Shown here: piece by piece, positions 8,603 to 18,229 of the stretch
Layout of the letters: each line of letters starts with the position of its first letter
Numbering within the stretch: position 1 is the first letter of the stretch
Assembly: GCA_017450165.1 (NCBI GenBank)
Contig: JAFSWO010000083.1
Location: 1-64,000 of the forward strand
DNA: 64,000 nucleotides
Direction of reading: 5' to 3'
Source: Bacteroidales bacterium
GTDB taxonomy: Bacteria; Bacteroidota; Bacteroidia; Bacteroidales; UBA932
Program-made: the position numbers and the translations under genes
Notes under the pieces: generated by a model
What the model saw: the letters and a program-made list of their open reading frames with translations, nothing else
What the model was told of the DNA's origin: nothing
Database searches by the model: none

Positions 8603-8610
8603 CAAATATA
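8603..8610 (-). promoter_or_regulatory. -7 box of tRNA-Ser
   Basis: On the minus strand TATATTTG lies 11 bases before the tRNA 5' end, matching TAnnTTTG. The -33 region is only a weak match. Confidence 0.6.
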
Positions 8611-8726
8611 TATCTTTTTCGGCGAACACGAAAATTATTCACGAACGACACGACTGCGAAGGGCTTGCCGGCGAAGGGAGGCCTTTTTCGTCAGACCGGA
8701 GTCGGCAACCCGGAGCGGCGGGCCCG

Positions 8727-10799
8727 CTACTTCTCCGTAGCGGGTGCCGTCGTGGCGGTGTCGTCGGTAATGTCAATCTCGGTGTCGATGACCACCTTCG
8801 GCTGCTTGATGATCTTGATCACAAAACCGCCGCCGGGGGCCATGTGAACGGTCAGCGACTGCGTCTTGTCGGTAGTGGTGAAAGCGTGGATGTAGTCCTT
8901 CGCTGCGCGGTGCGCGTTGGGACCGTCCTGCAGAATCTCCACGAAGCAGTCGGTATTCTTATAGAAGGAAAGGTCCACTGTCACATCGCGCGGATCCCAG
9001 TTGTTCAGGCCGGCAATATACCAGACGTCGTCGCTGCGACGCGCCATGACGATAAACTCACCGATCGTACCGCCCAGCGGCTGGGTCTTGTCCCAGACGG
9101 TCGGCACGTGCGAGATGAAATCGAGGCTCTCCTTGTTCTCCATATAGTTCGACGGGCTGTCGCAAAGCATTGCGAGCGGGGACTTGAAAATCACATACTC
9201 GGCCAATTGGTGGCAGCGGGTACCCTGGCTCATCGGTTCGGTGTTGATGGCCACGTAATTCTTTTTGGTGGCGTTGCGCATCGCGCCCTGCGTATAGTCG
9301 GCCGGGCCGGCAAAGAAGCGGATGTAGGGCGCAGTTACATCGTAGGTCACCAGGTCGCAGTCGTTGTCCCACTTGACCTGCTCCAGACCGAAGATACCCT
9401 CGAAATTGATGGCGTTCGGCCAGGTTCGGTTCAGACCGGTGGGCTTGTAGATGCCGTGGTAATCCACCAGCAGATTGTACTTGGCGGTGGTCTCGGCCAC
9501 GCGGCGGACGAAGTCCACCATCATCTGGTCGTCACGGTTCATGAAGTCCACCTTGAAGCCTTTGACGCCCATCTCGGAGTAGTACTTGCAGACCTTGTCC
9601 ATATCCTTGTTGAAGGCCCAGAAGCCCGCCCAGAGGATGATGCCGACATTCTTGGAAGCACCGTAATCCACCAGCGACTTGATGTCGATCTCGGGGACTA
9701 CCTTGAAGAGGTCGGCCTGTCCCTTGAGAGCCCAACCCTCGTCCAGAATCACATATTCGATCCCGTTTTCAGCGGCAAAATCGATATAATGACGATAGGT
9801 TTCGTTGTTGATGCCGGCCTCGAAATCCACGCCGTAGATGTTCCAGTCGTTCCACCAGTCCCAAGCCACCTTGCCCGGTTTGACCCAGCTGAAATCAATC
9901 GTCGGATCGGCGGGTTTCGCGAGCTTGTAGACCAGGTCGTTGTCGGCCATCGCGATATCGGAAGCGGTGATACCGATCACGCGCCAGGGAAACTCCGTGG
10001 CTCCGTCATATTTGGCAATCCACTTCTCGCGGCCGTTCACCAGCCCCTCGAGTTCGTTGTGGCCACCCTGCTTGATGAGGATGGGATAGGGTGCGAATAC
10101 GCCGGTGAGCGTGGTTTTCTTCTTCTCGCCGTTGTAGAGATACATGCCCGGGTAGTCCATCAGGTCCGCCTCGGAGAAGCAGAGTCGCGGGCCGTTCGGA
10201 ATCTCCACATAGAGCGGCAGGAAGGCCAGCCGGTCGGGATTCCATGCGGTGGGCACGATCTTTTCGTAAACGTTTTCGAAGTTATTGTGGAACTGGTTTT
10301 CCCAACTCTTTTTGGACGGCTCCTTGCAGCGCACATAGGAAACGTAGATGGGCCAGTCGTCAGCCAGGTTGAAGGCCACCGACTCGGACATCACCTTGAA
10401 GGGAGCGGTCGCATGCGAGATGATGCGATACGCCACACCGTCGTTGTAAACGCGGAAGACCACATCGTGATCCTTGTAGCGGAAGGTCGCTTCGTTGTAG
10501 GCGTCGCGGATCTCTTTCTTATGATAAATCAGCGGGTTGATGACATCATCCACCTGACGTTTCACCACGTCCAGGACTTTGCCCTTTCCGTAGGTCTTGC
10601 CGTTCTCCAGTTTCATCTGCACGGGGCAGTCATACAGAAGCAGTCCGCTGTTGTACCCCACGCTGAAGGTCAGCGCGCTGGAATAGTTGACCGCTACGAC
10701 AATTTTACCATCCGGCGAGGGAATCGCTTCGGACTTGGGGGCAGCTCCCAGCATAAAAGACGCAAAGAGCGCTGCGATAGCCAAAATAAAACGTTTCAT
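8727..10799 (-). CDS. GH97 family glycoside hydrolase
   Basis: A 690-residue exported enzyme of family GH97 (SusB-type). A signal peptide (MKRFILAIAALFASFMLGAA) is followed by the N-terminal beta-supersandwich (about 25-290), a TIM barrel (about 310-570) and a C-terminal beta domain. Barrel landmarks are AWDWWNDWNIYGVDF, GFKVDFMNRDDQ (Asp418) and EPMSQGTRCHQLA. An Asp in the VDFMxRDDQ position is what I expect of retaining GH97 enzymes such as alpha-galactosidases, rather than inverting SusB. That assignment is from memory and should be treated as tentative. The C-terminus ends in a T/D-rich tail. It is 17 bases behind a second GH97 gene, in one operon. Confidence 0.85.
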   Translation of the reverse strand: MKRFILAIAALFASFMLGAAPKSEAIPSPDGKIVVAVNYSSALTFSVGYNSGLLLYDCPVQMKLENGKTYGKGKVLDVVKRQVDDVINPLIYHKKEIRDAYNEATFRYKDHDVVFRVYNDGVAYRIISHATAPFKVMSESVAFNLADDWPIYVSYVRCKEPSKKSWENQFHNNFENVYEKIVPTAWNPDRLAFLPLYVEIPNGPRLCFSEADLMDYPGMYLYNGEKKKTTLTGVFAPYPILIKQGGHNELEGLVNGREKWIAKYDGATEFPWRVIGITASDIAMADNDLVYKLAKPADPTIDFSWVKPGKVAWDWWNDWNIYGVDFEAGINNETYRHYIDFAAENGIEYVILDEGWALKGQADLFKVVPEIDIKSLVDYGASKNVGIILWAGFWAFNKDMDKVCKYYSEMGVKGFKVDFMNRDDQMMVDFVRRVAETTAKYNLLVDYHGIYKPTGLNRTWPNAINFEGIFGLEQVKWDNDCDLVTYDVTAPYIRFFAGPADYTQGAMRNATKKNYVAINTEPMSQGTRCHQLAEYVIFKSPLAMLCDSPSNYMENKESLDFISHVPTVWDKTQPLGGTIGEFIVMARRSDDVWYIAGLNNWDPRDVTVDLSFYKNTDCFVEILQDGPNAHRAAKDYIHAFTTTDKTQSLTVHMAPGGGFVIKIIKQPKVVIDTEIDITDDTATTAPATEK

Positions 10800-10816
10800 A
10801 TGTTAAAGTCTAGGAA

Positions 10817-12868
10817 TTACAAGGGATTGGGGATGACGCGCACCACGAATCCGCCGCCGGGCATCAGCCGCAGGGTGAGTTCGCGCGAGGTGCGGGTATC
10901 CGTGAAGCTGTGCACGAAATCCTTGGCCACATAATCGGCATTCGTGCCGTCCTGCAGGATCTCCACAAGGAAATCTCCGCGCTGGAAGCCCAGGTCCACC
11001 AGCACATCCCGCTCTTTCCAGCCATTCAAGCCGCCCACGTACCACGTGTCTCCGCTGCGCCGCGCCACCACGATATATTCGCCCACCTCGCCGCTGAGCA
11101 CGCGGGTCTCATCCCAAACCGTGGGGATGCCCTTCAGGAAATCGAAGCACTCTTTGTTGGAGAGGTAGTTGGACGGACTGTCGCACAGACGCGTCAGCGG
11201 GGAATAAAAGACGATGGCTGCGGCCAGCTGGTGGCAGCGTGTGCCCTGGCTCATGGGTTCCTCGTAAACGGGAACGAAGTTGCGGGCGGAGGCGTTGCGC
11301 ATGGCACCGGGCGCATAATCGAGCGGGCCGGCCACCGAACGGACGAAGGGCAGCACCACGTCATTGGTCACCATGTCGGTTTCCCGCGTGACGGTTTTGG
11401 TCTTCTCCATGCCGATGGCGGATTCGAAACTCACCACGTTGGGCCAGGTTTTGGTCAGGCCCGTGGGCTTGCAACAACCGTGGAAATCAATCAGCAGGCG
11501 ATGTTTGGCCGCGATTTGGGCCGTGCGGGTCATGAATTCCACCATCTGCTGGTCGTCGCGATGGAGCATATCCACCACAAAGCCCTCAACGCCCAGCTTG
11601 CCGTAGTAATCGCAGATTTGCTCGACATCGCGGCTGAAGGCCCAGTAGCCGGTCCAGAGCAGGATGCCGATATGTTTCTCCTTTGCGTACTCAATCACCC
11701 CGCGAAGGTCCAGTCCAGGAACCACCTGATAGAGGTCGGTCTGCTGGCCCGGGGACCACCCTTCGCCGATCACCACATACTGGAACCCGTGCTCGGAGGC
11801 AAAGTCCACATAGTATTTGTAGGTCTGCGTGTTGATGCCGGCCTTGAAGTCCACGCCGTAGAGCATGCGGGAACTCCACCAGTCCCAGAGCGCGCGGCCC
11901 GGCAGCACCCACCCGAAGTTGGCATCGGTCGCCGGTGCGGCGGCGAGCTTGTAAACCAGGTCGTTGTCGGCCATCTTGGCATCGTTGGGCGCAATGGCGA
12001 ATACGCGCCACGGGAATTCCGTCACGGTGCCGGGGTTGTCATATTTGGCGATGAATTTTTCGCGTGCGGATACGATGGATTCCAGGTTGTGGCGGCCACC
12101 CTGCGCGGAAGCGACGGGATAGGCCGCGAATTTGCCCGATACGATCTGCTTCTTCTTGTCCGTGTACTGCAGATACATGCCGGGATAATCCTGCAGGTCT
12201 GCCTCGGTAATGCAGATGCGGATTCCACCTTCGGCCTCTACCAGCATCGGCAGATAGGCGATACGGTCCATCGGCCAGCTGGAGACGAGCAGGTGGTCGT
12301 AGGTATTCTCGAAAGAGTGGTGGAACTGCTTGTCGAAGGCCTTTTTGTCGTTCGGAACATAACCCGGCGACCAGGTCACGAAAGTGGGCCAGTCTCCGGC
12401 GAAATGATAGTCGGCCTGCTCGGACAGCACCTTGAAAGCGGTGGGCTGGAAGGCGGCGAAGCGATAGGCAAAGCCGTCGTCATAGGCCCGGAAAATCACT
12501 TCATACTCCTTGTAGGTCAGACGGATCTCGTTGAATCTACCCTCCACCTCCCGCTTGGTGTAGTTGTTGGTGCGAAGGGTTTCGTTGACCGGCGTCATCA
12601 CGATATTTTTGTTGACGGTGCGCCCCTTGCCGTTGAAGCTCTTATTATCCAGCTTCATGGAGATCACGCAATTGTCCATCAACAGCTTGTCATTGTAGCT
12701 CAGGGAGAAGACCAGACCGCCGCGGTTGGAGATCTGGGCCTTGAGACGGCCGTCGGGAGAGGTCAGGATCTGTTGACGCGGAGCGGCCATCAGCGGAAGT
12801 GCCAGCAGCATCACCGCAAGCACCGTAACCATCGATTTCAGAGGCTCTAAATAGCGTCGCATTCCCAA
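10817..12868 (-). CDS. GH97 family glycoside hydrolase, second copy
   Basis: A 683-residue paralogue of the next gene downstream, with the same domain order. The signal peptide core is MVTVLAVMLLALPLMAA; the start may be at 12868 or at the internal ATG near 12832. Barrel motifs are ALWDWWSSRMLYGVDF, GFVVDMLHRDDQQ (Asp433) and EPMSQGTRCHQLA. Where the downstream paralogue has DEGW this one has GEGW, so the substrates may differ. The two enzymes probably act in sequence or on two sugars in the periplasm or at the surface. No SusCD pair is directly beside them; the nearest is at 24-29 kb. Confidence 0.85.
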   Translation of the reverse strand: MGMRRYLEPLKSMVTVLAVMLLALPLMAAPRQQILTSPDGRLKAQISNRGGLVFSLSYNDKLLMDNCVISMKLDNKSFNGKGRTVNKNIVMTPVNETLRTNNYTKREVEGRFNEIRLTYKEYEVIFRAYDDGFAYRFAAFQPTAFKVLSEQADYHFAGDWPTFVTWSPGYVPNDKKAFDKQFHHSFENTYDHLLVSSWPMDRIAYLPMLVEAEGGIRICITEADLQDYPGMYLQYTDKKKQIVSGKFAAYPVASAQGGRHNLESIVSAREKFIAKYDNPGTVTEFPWRVFAIAPNDAKMADNDLVYKLAAAPATDANFGWVLPGRALWDWWSSRMLYGVDFKAGINTQTYKYYVDFASEHGFQYVVIGEGWSPGQQTDLYQVVPGLDLRGVIEYAKEKHIGILLWTGYWAFSRDVEQICDYYGKLGVEGFVVDMLHRDDQQMVEFMTRTAQIAAKHRLLIDFHGCCKPTGLTKTWPNVVSFESAIGMEKTKTVTRETDMVTNDVVLPFVRSVAGPLDYAPGAMRNASARNFVPVYEEPMSQGTRCHQLAAAIVFYSPLTRLCDSPSNYLSNKECFDFLKGIPTVWDETRVLSGEVGEYIVVARRSGDTWYVGGLNGWKERDVLVDLGFQRGDFLVEILQDGTNADYVAKDFVHSFTDTRTSRELTLRLMPGGGFVVRVIPNPL

Positions 12869-12889
12869 CCGAAAATGTATAACAGTCTA

Positions 12890-12897
12890 CAAAAATA
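12890..12897 (-). promoter_or_regulatory. -7 box of the GH97 operon
   Basis: TATTTTTG on the minus strand, 21 bases before the ATG at 12868. A TTG lies 23 bases further up, a poor spacing for -33. Confidence 0.5.
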
Positions 12898-12935
12898 GTA
12901 AATTATTAACACATTTTACACAATTCGCGCCAGAT

Positions 12936-12966
12936 TTTGCAAATCCGTAAAACCGTGCTACTTTTG
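12936..12966 (+). promoter_or_regulatory. Full promoter of tRNA-Pro
   Basis: TTTG (12936-12939), 19 bases, then TACTTTTG (12959-12966), which is 11 bases before the tRNA. It fits the Bacteroidota consensus exactly. Confidence 0.85.
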
Positions 12967-12977
12967 CAGCGGCAGTT

Positions 12978-13051
<74 letters not shown>

Positions 13052-13052
13052 C

Positions 13053-13086
13053 AAAAAATGGAGGCGGATTCGCCTCCATTTTTTAT
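13053..13086. terminator. Bidirectional terminator
   Basis: AAAAAATGGAGGCG and CGCCTCCATTTTTT pair around loop GATT, with A-runs on one side and T-runs on the other. It ends tRNA-Pro on the plus strand and the leftward lipoprotein gene that stops at 13086. Confidence 0.85.
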
Positions 13087-15266
13087 TAGTCCCAGGTACC
13101 TGTGATGGGGATGGCGGGCTGGTTGGAGCCGGAGCCGCCGTTGGGTCCGCCGGCGCCCCAGTTCACGGAAATCGAATAAGGGATGCCGTTCAGTACGGCC
13201 GTGTCGCCGGAGTACTTGTAATAGTAGGCGCCCGAGGTATACTGCGTCTTGGTGCTGGTCACCGTTACCGGGCAGTAGACGGCCACCGACCAGGTGCCGG
13301 CGGGCACGTTACGCAGATGCAGCGATTTATTGGAACCGCTGTTGCAGAGCACATAATCCGCATCGCCCAGCCAGGCCGTACGGTCCTTGGCCAGCGCCAG
13401 GTAGAGATCGCAATCCGTGTCGATGCCGCGCAGGGTGAGCACCAGTTCCTCCGTGAGCGTAGGAACCTCAAAGGTAAAGTGATGATACTGCTTGTCGCCG
13501 ATGCGCGCATAGGCCGGCTGGTTGGCCTCCGAACCCTTGTCCATCGTGCGGGTCACACCCTTGGAGAGAGCGCCCTTGGGGGTCACGCAGCCGTTGCCGT
13601 CGGTGGCATAACGAATCATGGCGGAGAAGAGGTCGCGCTGCTCGCCGGAAGAGACGCCTTCCGGGTGCGAGCCGATCACCACCAGGCGGCCGCTCTTTTC
13701 CGTAGCCTTGTAGGCCCAGGAACTCACCTTGCCGTTGAGTTTGGTGGAATCCGGACCCGGGGTCAGGTAGCGCAGCAGGATTTCCGTTCCGGCCGGGACG
13801 GGATAATCGACCTGCGACATATAGCATCCGCCGTTGTGGCGCACGCCGTCGATCTGCATGTCGTTGCCATAATCATAATAATTCAGCAGCGCACTGCCCG
13901 GTTCGATGGTCATGCTGGTATAGGTATCGGAAACGGTCTTTCCGGAGTCGGTCTTGGTATGGTAGGTATGGCCCGGCCAGATGCCGAAGTAGGTGGTGGT
14001 CGTAGCCTGGCTGTCATAGCCCTTGGAGGCGATCAGGCAGCCGGCGCAGGTACCTACGTAGGCACCGCCGTTGGCATAATAGGTGCGGATGCGGTTGCGG
14101 CCGTCCTCGCCGAGCGAAGCGCCGTGCTGGGTGGATTTACCACCGTTCACATAGATGCAGCGGAAGCGCGGTTCGCCATCCGGATAGAGCAGCGCGCCGT
14201 TTTTGTCCTCGTCTGAACCGATGAAGACGGCCGTCTGGATGGCCGTGTCGATAGCGATGGTGTTGCCTGTGGAGAGCGATGCGTAAAACTCCCAGTCGAG
14301 GTTCAGGTAAGAGGCGGCGGGCAGCGTGGTTCGCGAAGTAAGGCCGATACCGCCGTCCATGAAGAGATCCTTGTAGTAACCGCGGGCCAGCGGGTTGGCG
14401 CTCTCGGGGATGGAAGGAACGGTCAACTTGTCCATGATGACCACTTGCGAGCGGCCGGGAGAGTTGGGTTTCTGGGTCTGAACGACACCGTAGGTGGCGC
14501 CGTCGGTGGTATGCACCACCACGGAAAAACCGCGGTCAAAGGCGCCCGGCGGGACGATAAAGAAGAAAGCGCGGGGCGACGACGAAGAGAGTTTGAGAGA
14601 GGTGGCCACATTCATTGTGAGGCTGTTGTCGCCACCGGTCAGGGTCATCGTCTGTTCGGCGGTCCCTTCTTTGCCATCCAACGCCACCGTGCAGTCGCCC
14701 CAGAGCATATTGCCGCCCAGGTCGTGCACCACCACCTTTGTGACGGTAATGCTGGGCGCCATCAACTGCACGCAGAGCAGACCGCAGAGGTTTTTGAACT
14801 GCAGCGGGTCGCTCGTCGCATCGATCTTGGCAATGGCCGGAGCCGCACCGGCCGCAAACGATCCGGAGACATAGGTCTGCTTGGCAGGCAACTTGAAGTG
14901 AAGTTCTCCGCCCGACAGCGAAACATCTTCACCGTCCGGATACAGCGCGTACCAGGGTGCGGAACCCGACGGCGTGCCGCTGAAGGCGCCATTGGCCGTG
15001 CCGGCACCGCTCGTGAGGGTAAAACGGCTCTTGCTGCCGTCGTTACCGATCAGCGCGAAGGCGTCGTTGGCACTCCAGACCACCGTGGTGGTATCGGGCT
15101 TCAGGGCCGTGCGGGTGGATCCTGCAGCCTCGGGCATTTCAAGACTGGCCGTCAAGACCACTTCTCCCTTCGGGGCAATCTCCCCTTCCGGGCGATTGAT
15201 TTCGCAGGATGCCACCGTTGCCACTGCGGCAACTGTCAGCAGGATTTTGGAAAGCGTTCGGTTCAT
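13086..15266 (-). CDS. Lipoprotein: fimbrillin-like + GATase1-like + PPC-like domains
   Basis: A 726-residue lipoprotein (lipobox VASC, Cys21) in three parts. Residues 30-285 are a fimbrillin-like domain (VVWSANDAFALIG, LQFKNLCGLLCVQL). Residues 295-560 resemble a class I glutamine-amidotransferase fold of the BPL_N kind: elbow YVGTCAG with Cys407, HNGGCY, then GSHPEG with His534 and Glu536. The last 150 residues resemble a PPC beta domain (ARIGDKQYHHFTFEVP). The Cys plus HPE matches the GATase1 triad layout, so it is probably an enzyme, but the substrate is unknown. It follows its paralogue at 15287-16636 after 20 bases. The extra fimbrillin domain is not present in the three other copies. 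Confidence 0.7.
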   Translation of the reverse strand: MNRTLSKILLTVAAVATVASCEINRPEGEIAPKGEVVLTASLEMPEAAGSTRTALKPDTTTVVWSANDAFALIGNDGSKSRFTLTSGAGTANGAFSGTPSGSAPWYALYPDGEDVSLSGGELHFKLPAKQTYVSGSFAAGAAPAIAKIDATSDPLQFKNLCGLLCVQLMAPSITVTKVVVHDLGGNMLWGDCTVALDGKEGTAEQTMTLTGGDNSLTMNVATSLKLSSSSPRAFFFIVPPGAFDRGFSVVVHTTDGATYGVVQTQKPNSPGRSQVVIMDKLTVPSIPESANPLARGYYKDLFMDGGIGLTSRTTLPAASYLNLDWEFYASLSTGNTIAIDTAIQTAVFIGSDEDKNGALLYPDGEPRFRCIYVNGGKSTQHGASLGEDGRNRIRTYYANGGAYVGTCAGCLIASKGYDSQATTTTYFGIWPGHTYHTKTDSGKTVSDTYTSMTIEPGSALLNYYDYGNDMQIDGVRHNGGCYMSQVDYPVPAGTEILLRYLTPGPDSTKLNGKVSSWAYKATEKSGRLVVIGSHPEGVSSGEQRDLFSAMIRYATDGNGCVTPKGALSKGVTRTMDKGSEANQPAYARIGDKQYHHFTFEVPTLTEELVLTLRGIDTDCDLYLALAKDRTAWLGDADYVLCNSGSNKSLHLRNVPAGTWSVAVYCPVTVTSTKTQYTSGAYYYKYSGDTAVLNGIPYSISVNWGAGGPNGGSGSNQPAIPITGTWD

Positions 15267-15286
15267 TATCGTGTTCTCCTTATTAT

Positions 15287-16636
15287 CTAATTCCAGGTGG
15301 CGCAGAGGGTGTAAGGCACGCCATTCAGCACCGTCGTATTGCCGGTATAACGGTAATACTTGCCCGTCATGCCGTTTCCGTTGTCATAGGTTTCCAGGGT
15401 TGAGGTCACGGTATCCGGGCAGCGGACCGCCACCATCCAGAGGCCGGATCCCGGTGCGGTGACGCTCACGCGCTGCGCGCATCCCTCCTCTCGGGAGGAT
15501 TGGGTCGCCACGTCGGGATAGGCAAAAGTGCCCTTCAGCAGATACAGCTCCAGGTTGCAGCTGGCCGAACCCTCCGCGCCCTGCAGCTCCACGGTCAGCG
15601 TCTTGACCCCTTCCGGCAGATAGCAGGCGAAATGGTGGTACTGCAGATCGCCGATGCGGGCATGGGCCGGATCGCCGGCCGAATAGAGGGCCGTCATCTC
15701 GCGGATCACCCCGTTTTCCAGTTCGCCCTTGGCAGTGGAAATGCCGTTGCCGTCCATCGCGTAGCGGCACATCGCGGCCATCAGGTCGCGCCGCTCACCG
15801 CTCTCCACCCCTTCCGGGTGGGAACCGCAAGCCACCACCCGGCCGGTCAGGCTGTCCTTCTTGAAGGCCCAGATACTGCCCTGCTGGTGCACCTTGGTGG
15901 TGTCCGGGCAGTAATAGCGCAGCAGCAGCTCGGTGCCCTGCGGCGGGGCGGGCGAAAGGTAGCAGCCACCGTTGTGGCGCACATTGTCCACCCGGCCGTC
16001 GCCGCCGAAGTCATAGTACTTCAGCAGCGGGCAACCCGGCTCCACGGTCATCGAGGTATAGGTATCGTTCATCCCGGTGGGATAGCAGTACCCCGGCCAG
16101 ATGCCCGTATAATTCGGGTTCGCGGAGGTGCCGGAACCCGCGGAGCTCAGGTAGGCTCCCGCACAGGTTCCCACATAGCTTCCGCCGTTTGCATAAAACT
16201 CACGGATGCGCTTGAGGGCCTTGCTGCCCTTGGTGTTCATCGAGAGGCCGTGATTGCCCGACTTGCCGCCGTTCATATAAATCATCCGGAAGCGCGGGGC
16301 GCCGTCCGGGTAGAGCAGACAACCGTTCTCATCCTCAGCACTGTGCGACATGACCTCTGTCTGAATCAGCGTATCCACGCCCGAGTTCTTCTCCACATCC
16401 GAGCAGCTGGCATAATACTCCATGGTCAACCCGAGGTACGGGACGACCGGCAACGTGGTGCGCGAGGTCAGTGCGATGCCACCATCCATAAAGATATCCT
16501 TGTAGAACCCTCTCAGCGGCACATCTGCCGGCACGGGCTCCAGCTCCTGCGGGGTCGGTTCGGGCACCGGCTCCTTGCAGGCGGAGATCAAGGTCGCCGC
16601 CAGCAGCAGGCATACGATATGGAGACGTTTTACCAT
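15287..16636 (-). CDS. GATase1-like lipoprotein with PPC-like domain
   Basis: A 449-residue lipoprotein. The start at 16636 (MVKRLHIVCLLLAATLISAC) gives lipobox ISAC with Cys20; an ATG at 16654 is less likely. A short proline-rich linker leads to the shared family start FYKDIFMDGGIALTSR. The elbow SYVGTCAG holds Cys158, followed by RHNGGCY and GSHPEG (His273, Glu275). A PPC-like domain forms the end. Sequence identity with the other three copies is spread along the whole enzyme domain. It is the first gene of a two-gene leftward operon and is divergent from a serine hydrolase gene at 16700. Confidence 0.7.
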   Translation of the reverse strand: MVKRLHIVCLLLAATLISACKEPVPEPTPQELEPVPADVPLRGFYKDIFMDGGIALTSRTTLPVVPYLGLTMEYYASCSDVEKNSGVDTLIQTEVMSHSAEDENGCLLYPDGAPRFRMIYMNGGKSGNHGLSMNTKGSKALKRIREFYANGGSYVGTCAGAYLSSAGSGTSANPNYTGIWPGYCYPTGMNDTYTSMTVEPGCPLLKYYDFGGDGRVDNVRHNGGCYLSPAPPQGTELLLRYYCPDTTKVHQQGSIWAFKKDSLTGRVVACGSHPEGVESGERRDLMAAMCRYAMDGNGISTAKGELENGVIREMTALYSAGDPAHARIGDLQYHHFACYLPEGVKTLTVELQGAEGSASCNLELYLLKGTFAYPDVATQSSREEGCAQRVSVTAPGSGLWMVAVRCPDTVTSTLETYDNGNGMTGKYYRYTGNTTVLNGVPYTLCATWN

Positions 16637-16687
16637 CGGTCGCTTTTTATACAAACTACGAAGGTAGGTATTCTTTTCTAAAAAAGC

Positions 16688-16695
16688 TACCTTTG
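16688..16695 (+). promoter_or_regulatory. -7 box directly before a start codon
   Basis: TACCTTTG ends only 4 bases before the ATG at 16700, so the transcript may be nearly leaderless. No later start is possible without losing the signal peptide. Confidence 0.45.
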
Positions 16696-16699
16696 TGAC

Positions 16700-18205
16700 A
16701 TGAAACGTCTAGTTCTCACCTTATTCCTGCTCCCGGCCGCCTTTTGGGGATTCGCTCACGAGCAGGATTCTGTCGTTCAGGCAATTAATCAATACATTCA
16801 GCAGGTGCGCGAGCAGTGGGCCGTACCGGGCATGAGCGTGGCCGTCGTTCGCAGGGGTCAGACCCTGCTGGCCAAAGGATACGGCGTGAAGGAGAAAGGC
16901 AAGCCGGATCCGGTGAACGAACACACTGTCTATCAGGTGGGTTCCGTTTCCAAATCGTTCACCTCCGCCCTGTTGGCGATGATGGTGGACGAGGGACGCC
17001 TCAGCTGGGACGACCGCGTCAAAGATCTGCTGCCCGATCTGGAGCTGGCGGACGAACTGACGGAGGCGGACCTGAGGGTTTCAGACATCATGACCCATCG
17101 GATGGGCTATACCTCGCAGGCGGCCACCTACGTCCCGAACCTCGGCTATGGCCGCGAGGCGACCCTGAAGATGCTCTGCCTGCTGGAGCCGGAATATGGG
17201 TTCCGAGAGGGCAAGCATTACAACAATATGACCTTCCTGATTGCCGAGAAGATTCTGGAGAAGGTGAGCGGCCAGTCGTGGGAGCAGCTGCTTCAGGAGC
17301 GGATTTTCTCGCCGCTCGGGATGACTTCGGCCTCCTGTAACGGGGAGGGTTACCTCAAATCCCCGAACGTGGCCGGGCAGCATGAGCTCACCAACCGGAA
17401 GGATACGCTGCGGTGCGCCCAGCTTCGCGGAGACAGCCGCGCGCTGTACTGGCTGACCGTTATCGGGCCGGCCGGAAGCGTCAATGCCAGCGTGGTGGAC
17501 CTGGCCCGCTGGGCGGAGTTCCACCGGAAAGGCGGCATCAACGCCGAGGGCGAGCGGCTTCTGTCACAGGAGCAGATGGATTATCTGCACCACGGTGTGG
17601 TGATTGACGAGCAGGATGCCGACCACATTACGCTCTACGGGCAGTGCTGGTATGTCGAGCAGAACGCCAAATGCCGGATTTACTACCATACCGGCACCAC
17701 GTGGGGCCACACGGCGCTCTGCGTTTTCATTCCGCAGCTCGAGCTGAGCCTGGCCATCCTGGTGGACAGCGATGTGCCGGGCGGGGCGCGCTTTGCCATC
17801 ATGCGGCGGCTGATTGACCTCTGCCTGGGGCTGCCGGACACCGATTACAGCACCCTCGCACTGAAGAAGTGGCTGAACCGCCGCGGCAGTTCGCACCGCA
17901 GGATCAGCCAGTTTGCCTATACCAAAACGCGGCCGGCCGCTACCGCGCTCTGCGGAACCTATACCAAAGAGGCGCCCTTCGGTGATGCGCGCATCTATAT
18001 CAAGGACAATCGGCTCTACATCCGGATCGGCGAGAAAGGCTGGGTTCACCGGCTGCAGCACGAACGGGGCAACCGTTACTTCTTTGACTCCAACGGTCAC
18101 CGCTTCCGCGCCACCTTCAATCTGGCATCGGACGGCACCGTCCGCGCCTTTGACCTGGACTGGGGCCACGGGGAGGACTATGGTCCCTGGAAGCGCCAAA
18201 AATAA
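16700..18205 (+). CDS. Exported serine hydrolase, beta-lactamase fold (class C/PBP-like)
   Basis: A 501-residue protein with a signal peptide (MKRLVLTLFLLPAAFWGFA). The three active-site motifs of the family are present: SVSK (Ser82, Lys85), YNN (174-176) and HTG near residue 330 (YYHTGTTWGHT). The last 100 residues form a separate beta domain (LCGTYTKEAPFGDARIYI), like the C-terminal domain found on many esterase/D-peptidase relatives. Relatives include D-aminopeptidases, DD-carboxypeptidases and esterases, so it probably cuts an amide or ester in the periplasm. A role in antibiotic resistance cannot be claimed. It is divergent from the GATase-like pair and 24 bases upstream of a paralogue. 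Confidence 0.8.
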   Translation: MKRLVLTLFLLPAAFWGFAHEQDSVVQAINQYIQQVREQWAVPGMSVAVVRRGQTLLAKGYGVKEKGKPDPVNEHTVYQVGSVSKSFTSALLAMMVDEGRLSWDDRVKDLLPDLELADELTEADLRVSDIMTHRMGYTSQAATYVPNLGYGREATLKMLCLLEPEYGFREGKHYNNMTFLIAEKILEKVSGQSWEQLLQERIFSPLGMTSASCNGEGYLKSPNVAGQHELTNRKDTLRCAQLRGDSRALYWLTVIGPAGSVNASVVDLARWAEFHRKGGINAEGERLLSQEQMDYLHHGVVIDEQDADHITLYGQCWYVEQNAKCRIYYHTGTTWGHTALCVFIPQLELSLAILVDSDVPGGARFAIMRRLIDLCLGLPDTDYSTLALKKWLNRRGSSHRRISQFAYTKTRPAATALCGTYTKEAPFGDARIYIKDNRLYIRIGEKGWVHRLQHERGNRYFFDSNGHRFRATFNLASDGTVRAFDLDWGHGEDYGPWKRQK

Positions 18206-18229
18206 GTTTATAATAAAAATGTAATATCC

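Noticed and set aside
8448..10934. Rightward 828-codon open frame
   Set aside because: It is antisense to a clear GH97 gene and also crosses tRNA-Ser and its terminator.
10910..12850. Rightward 646-codon open frame
   Set aside because: It is a shadow of the second GH97 gene; the GH97 frame has family motifs and a signal peptide, this one has none.
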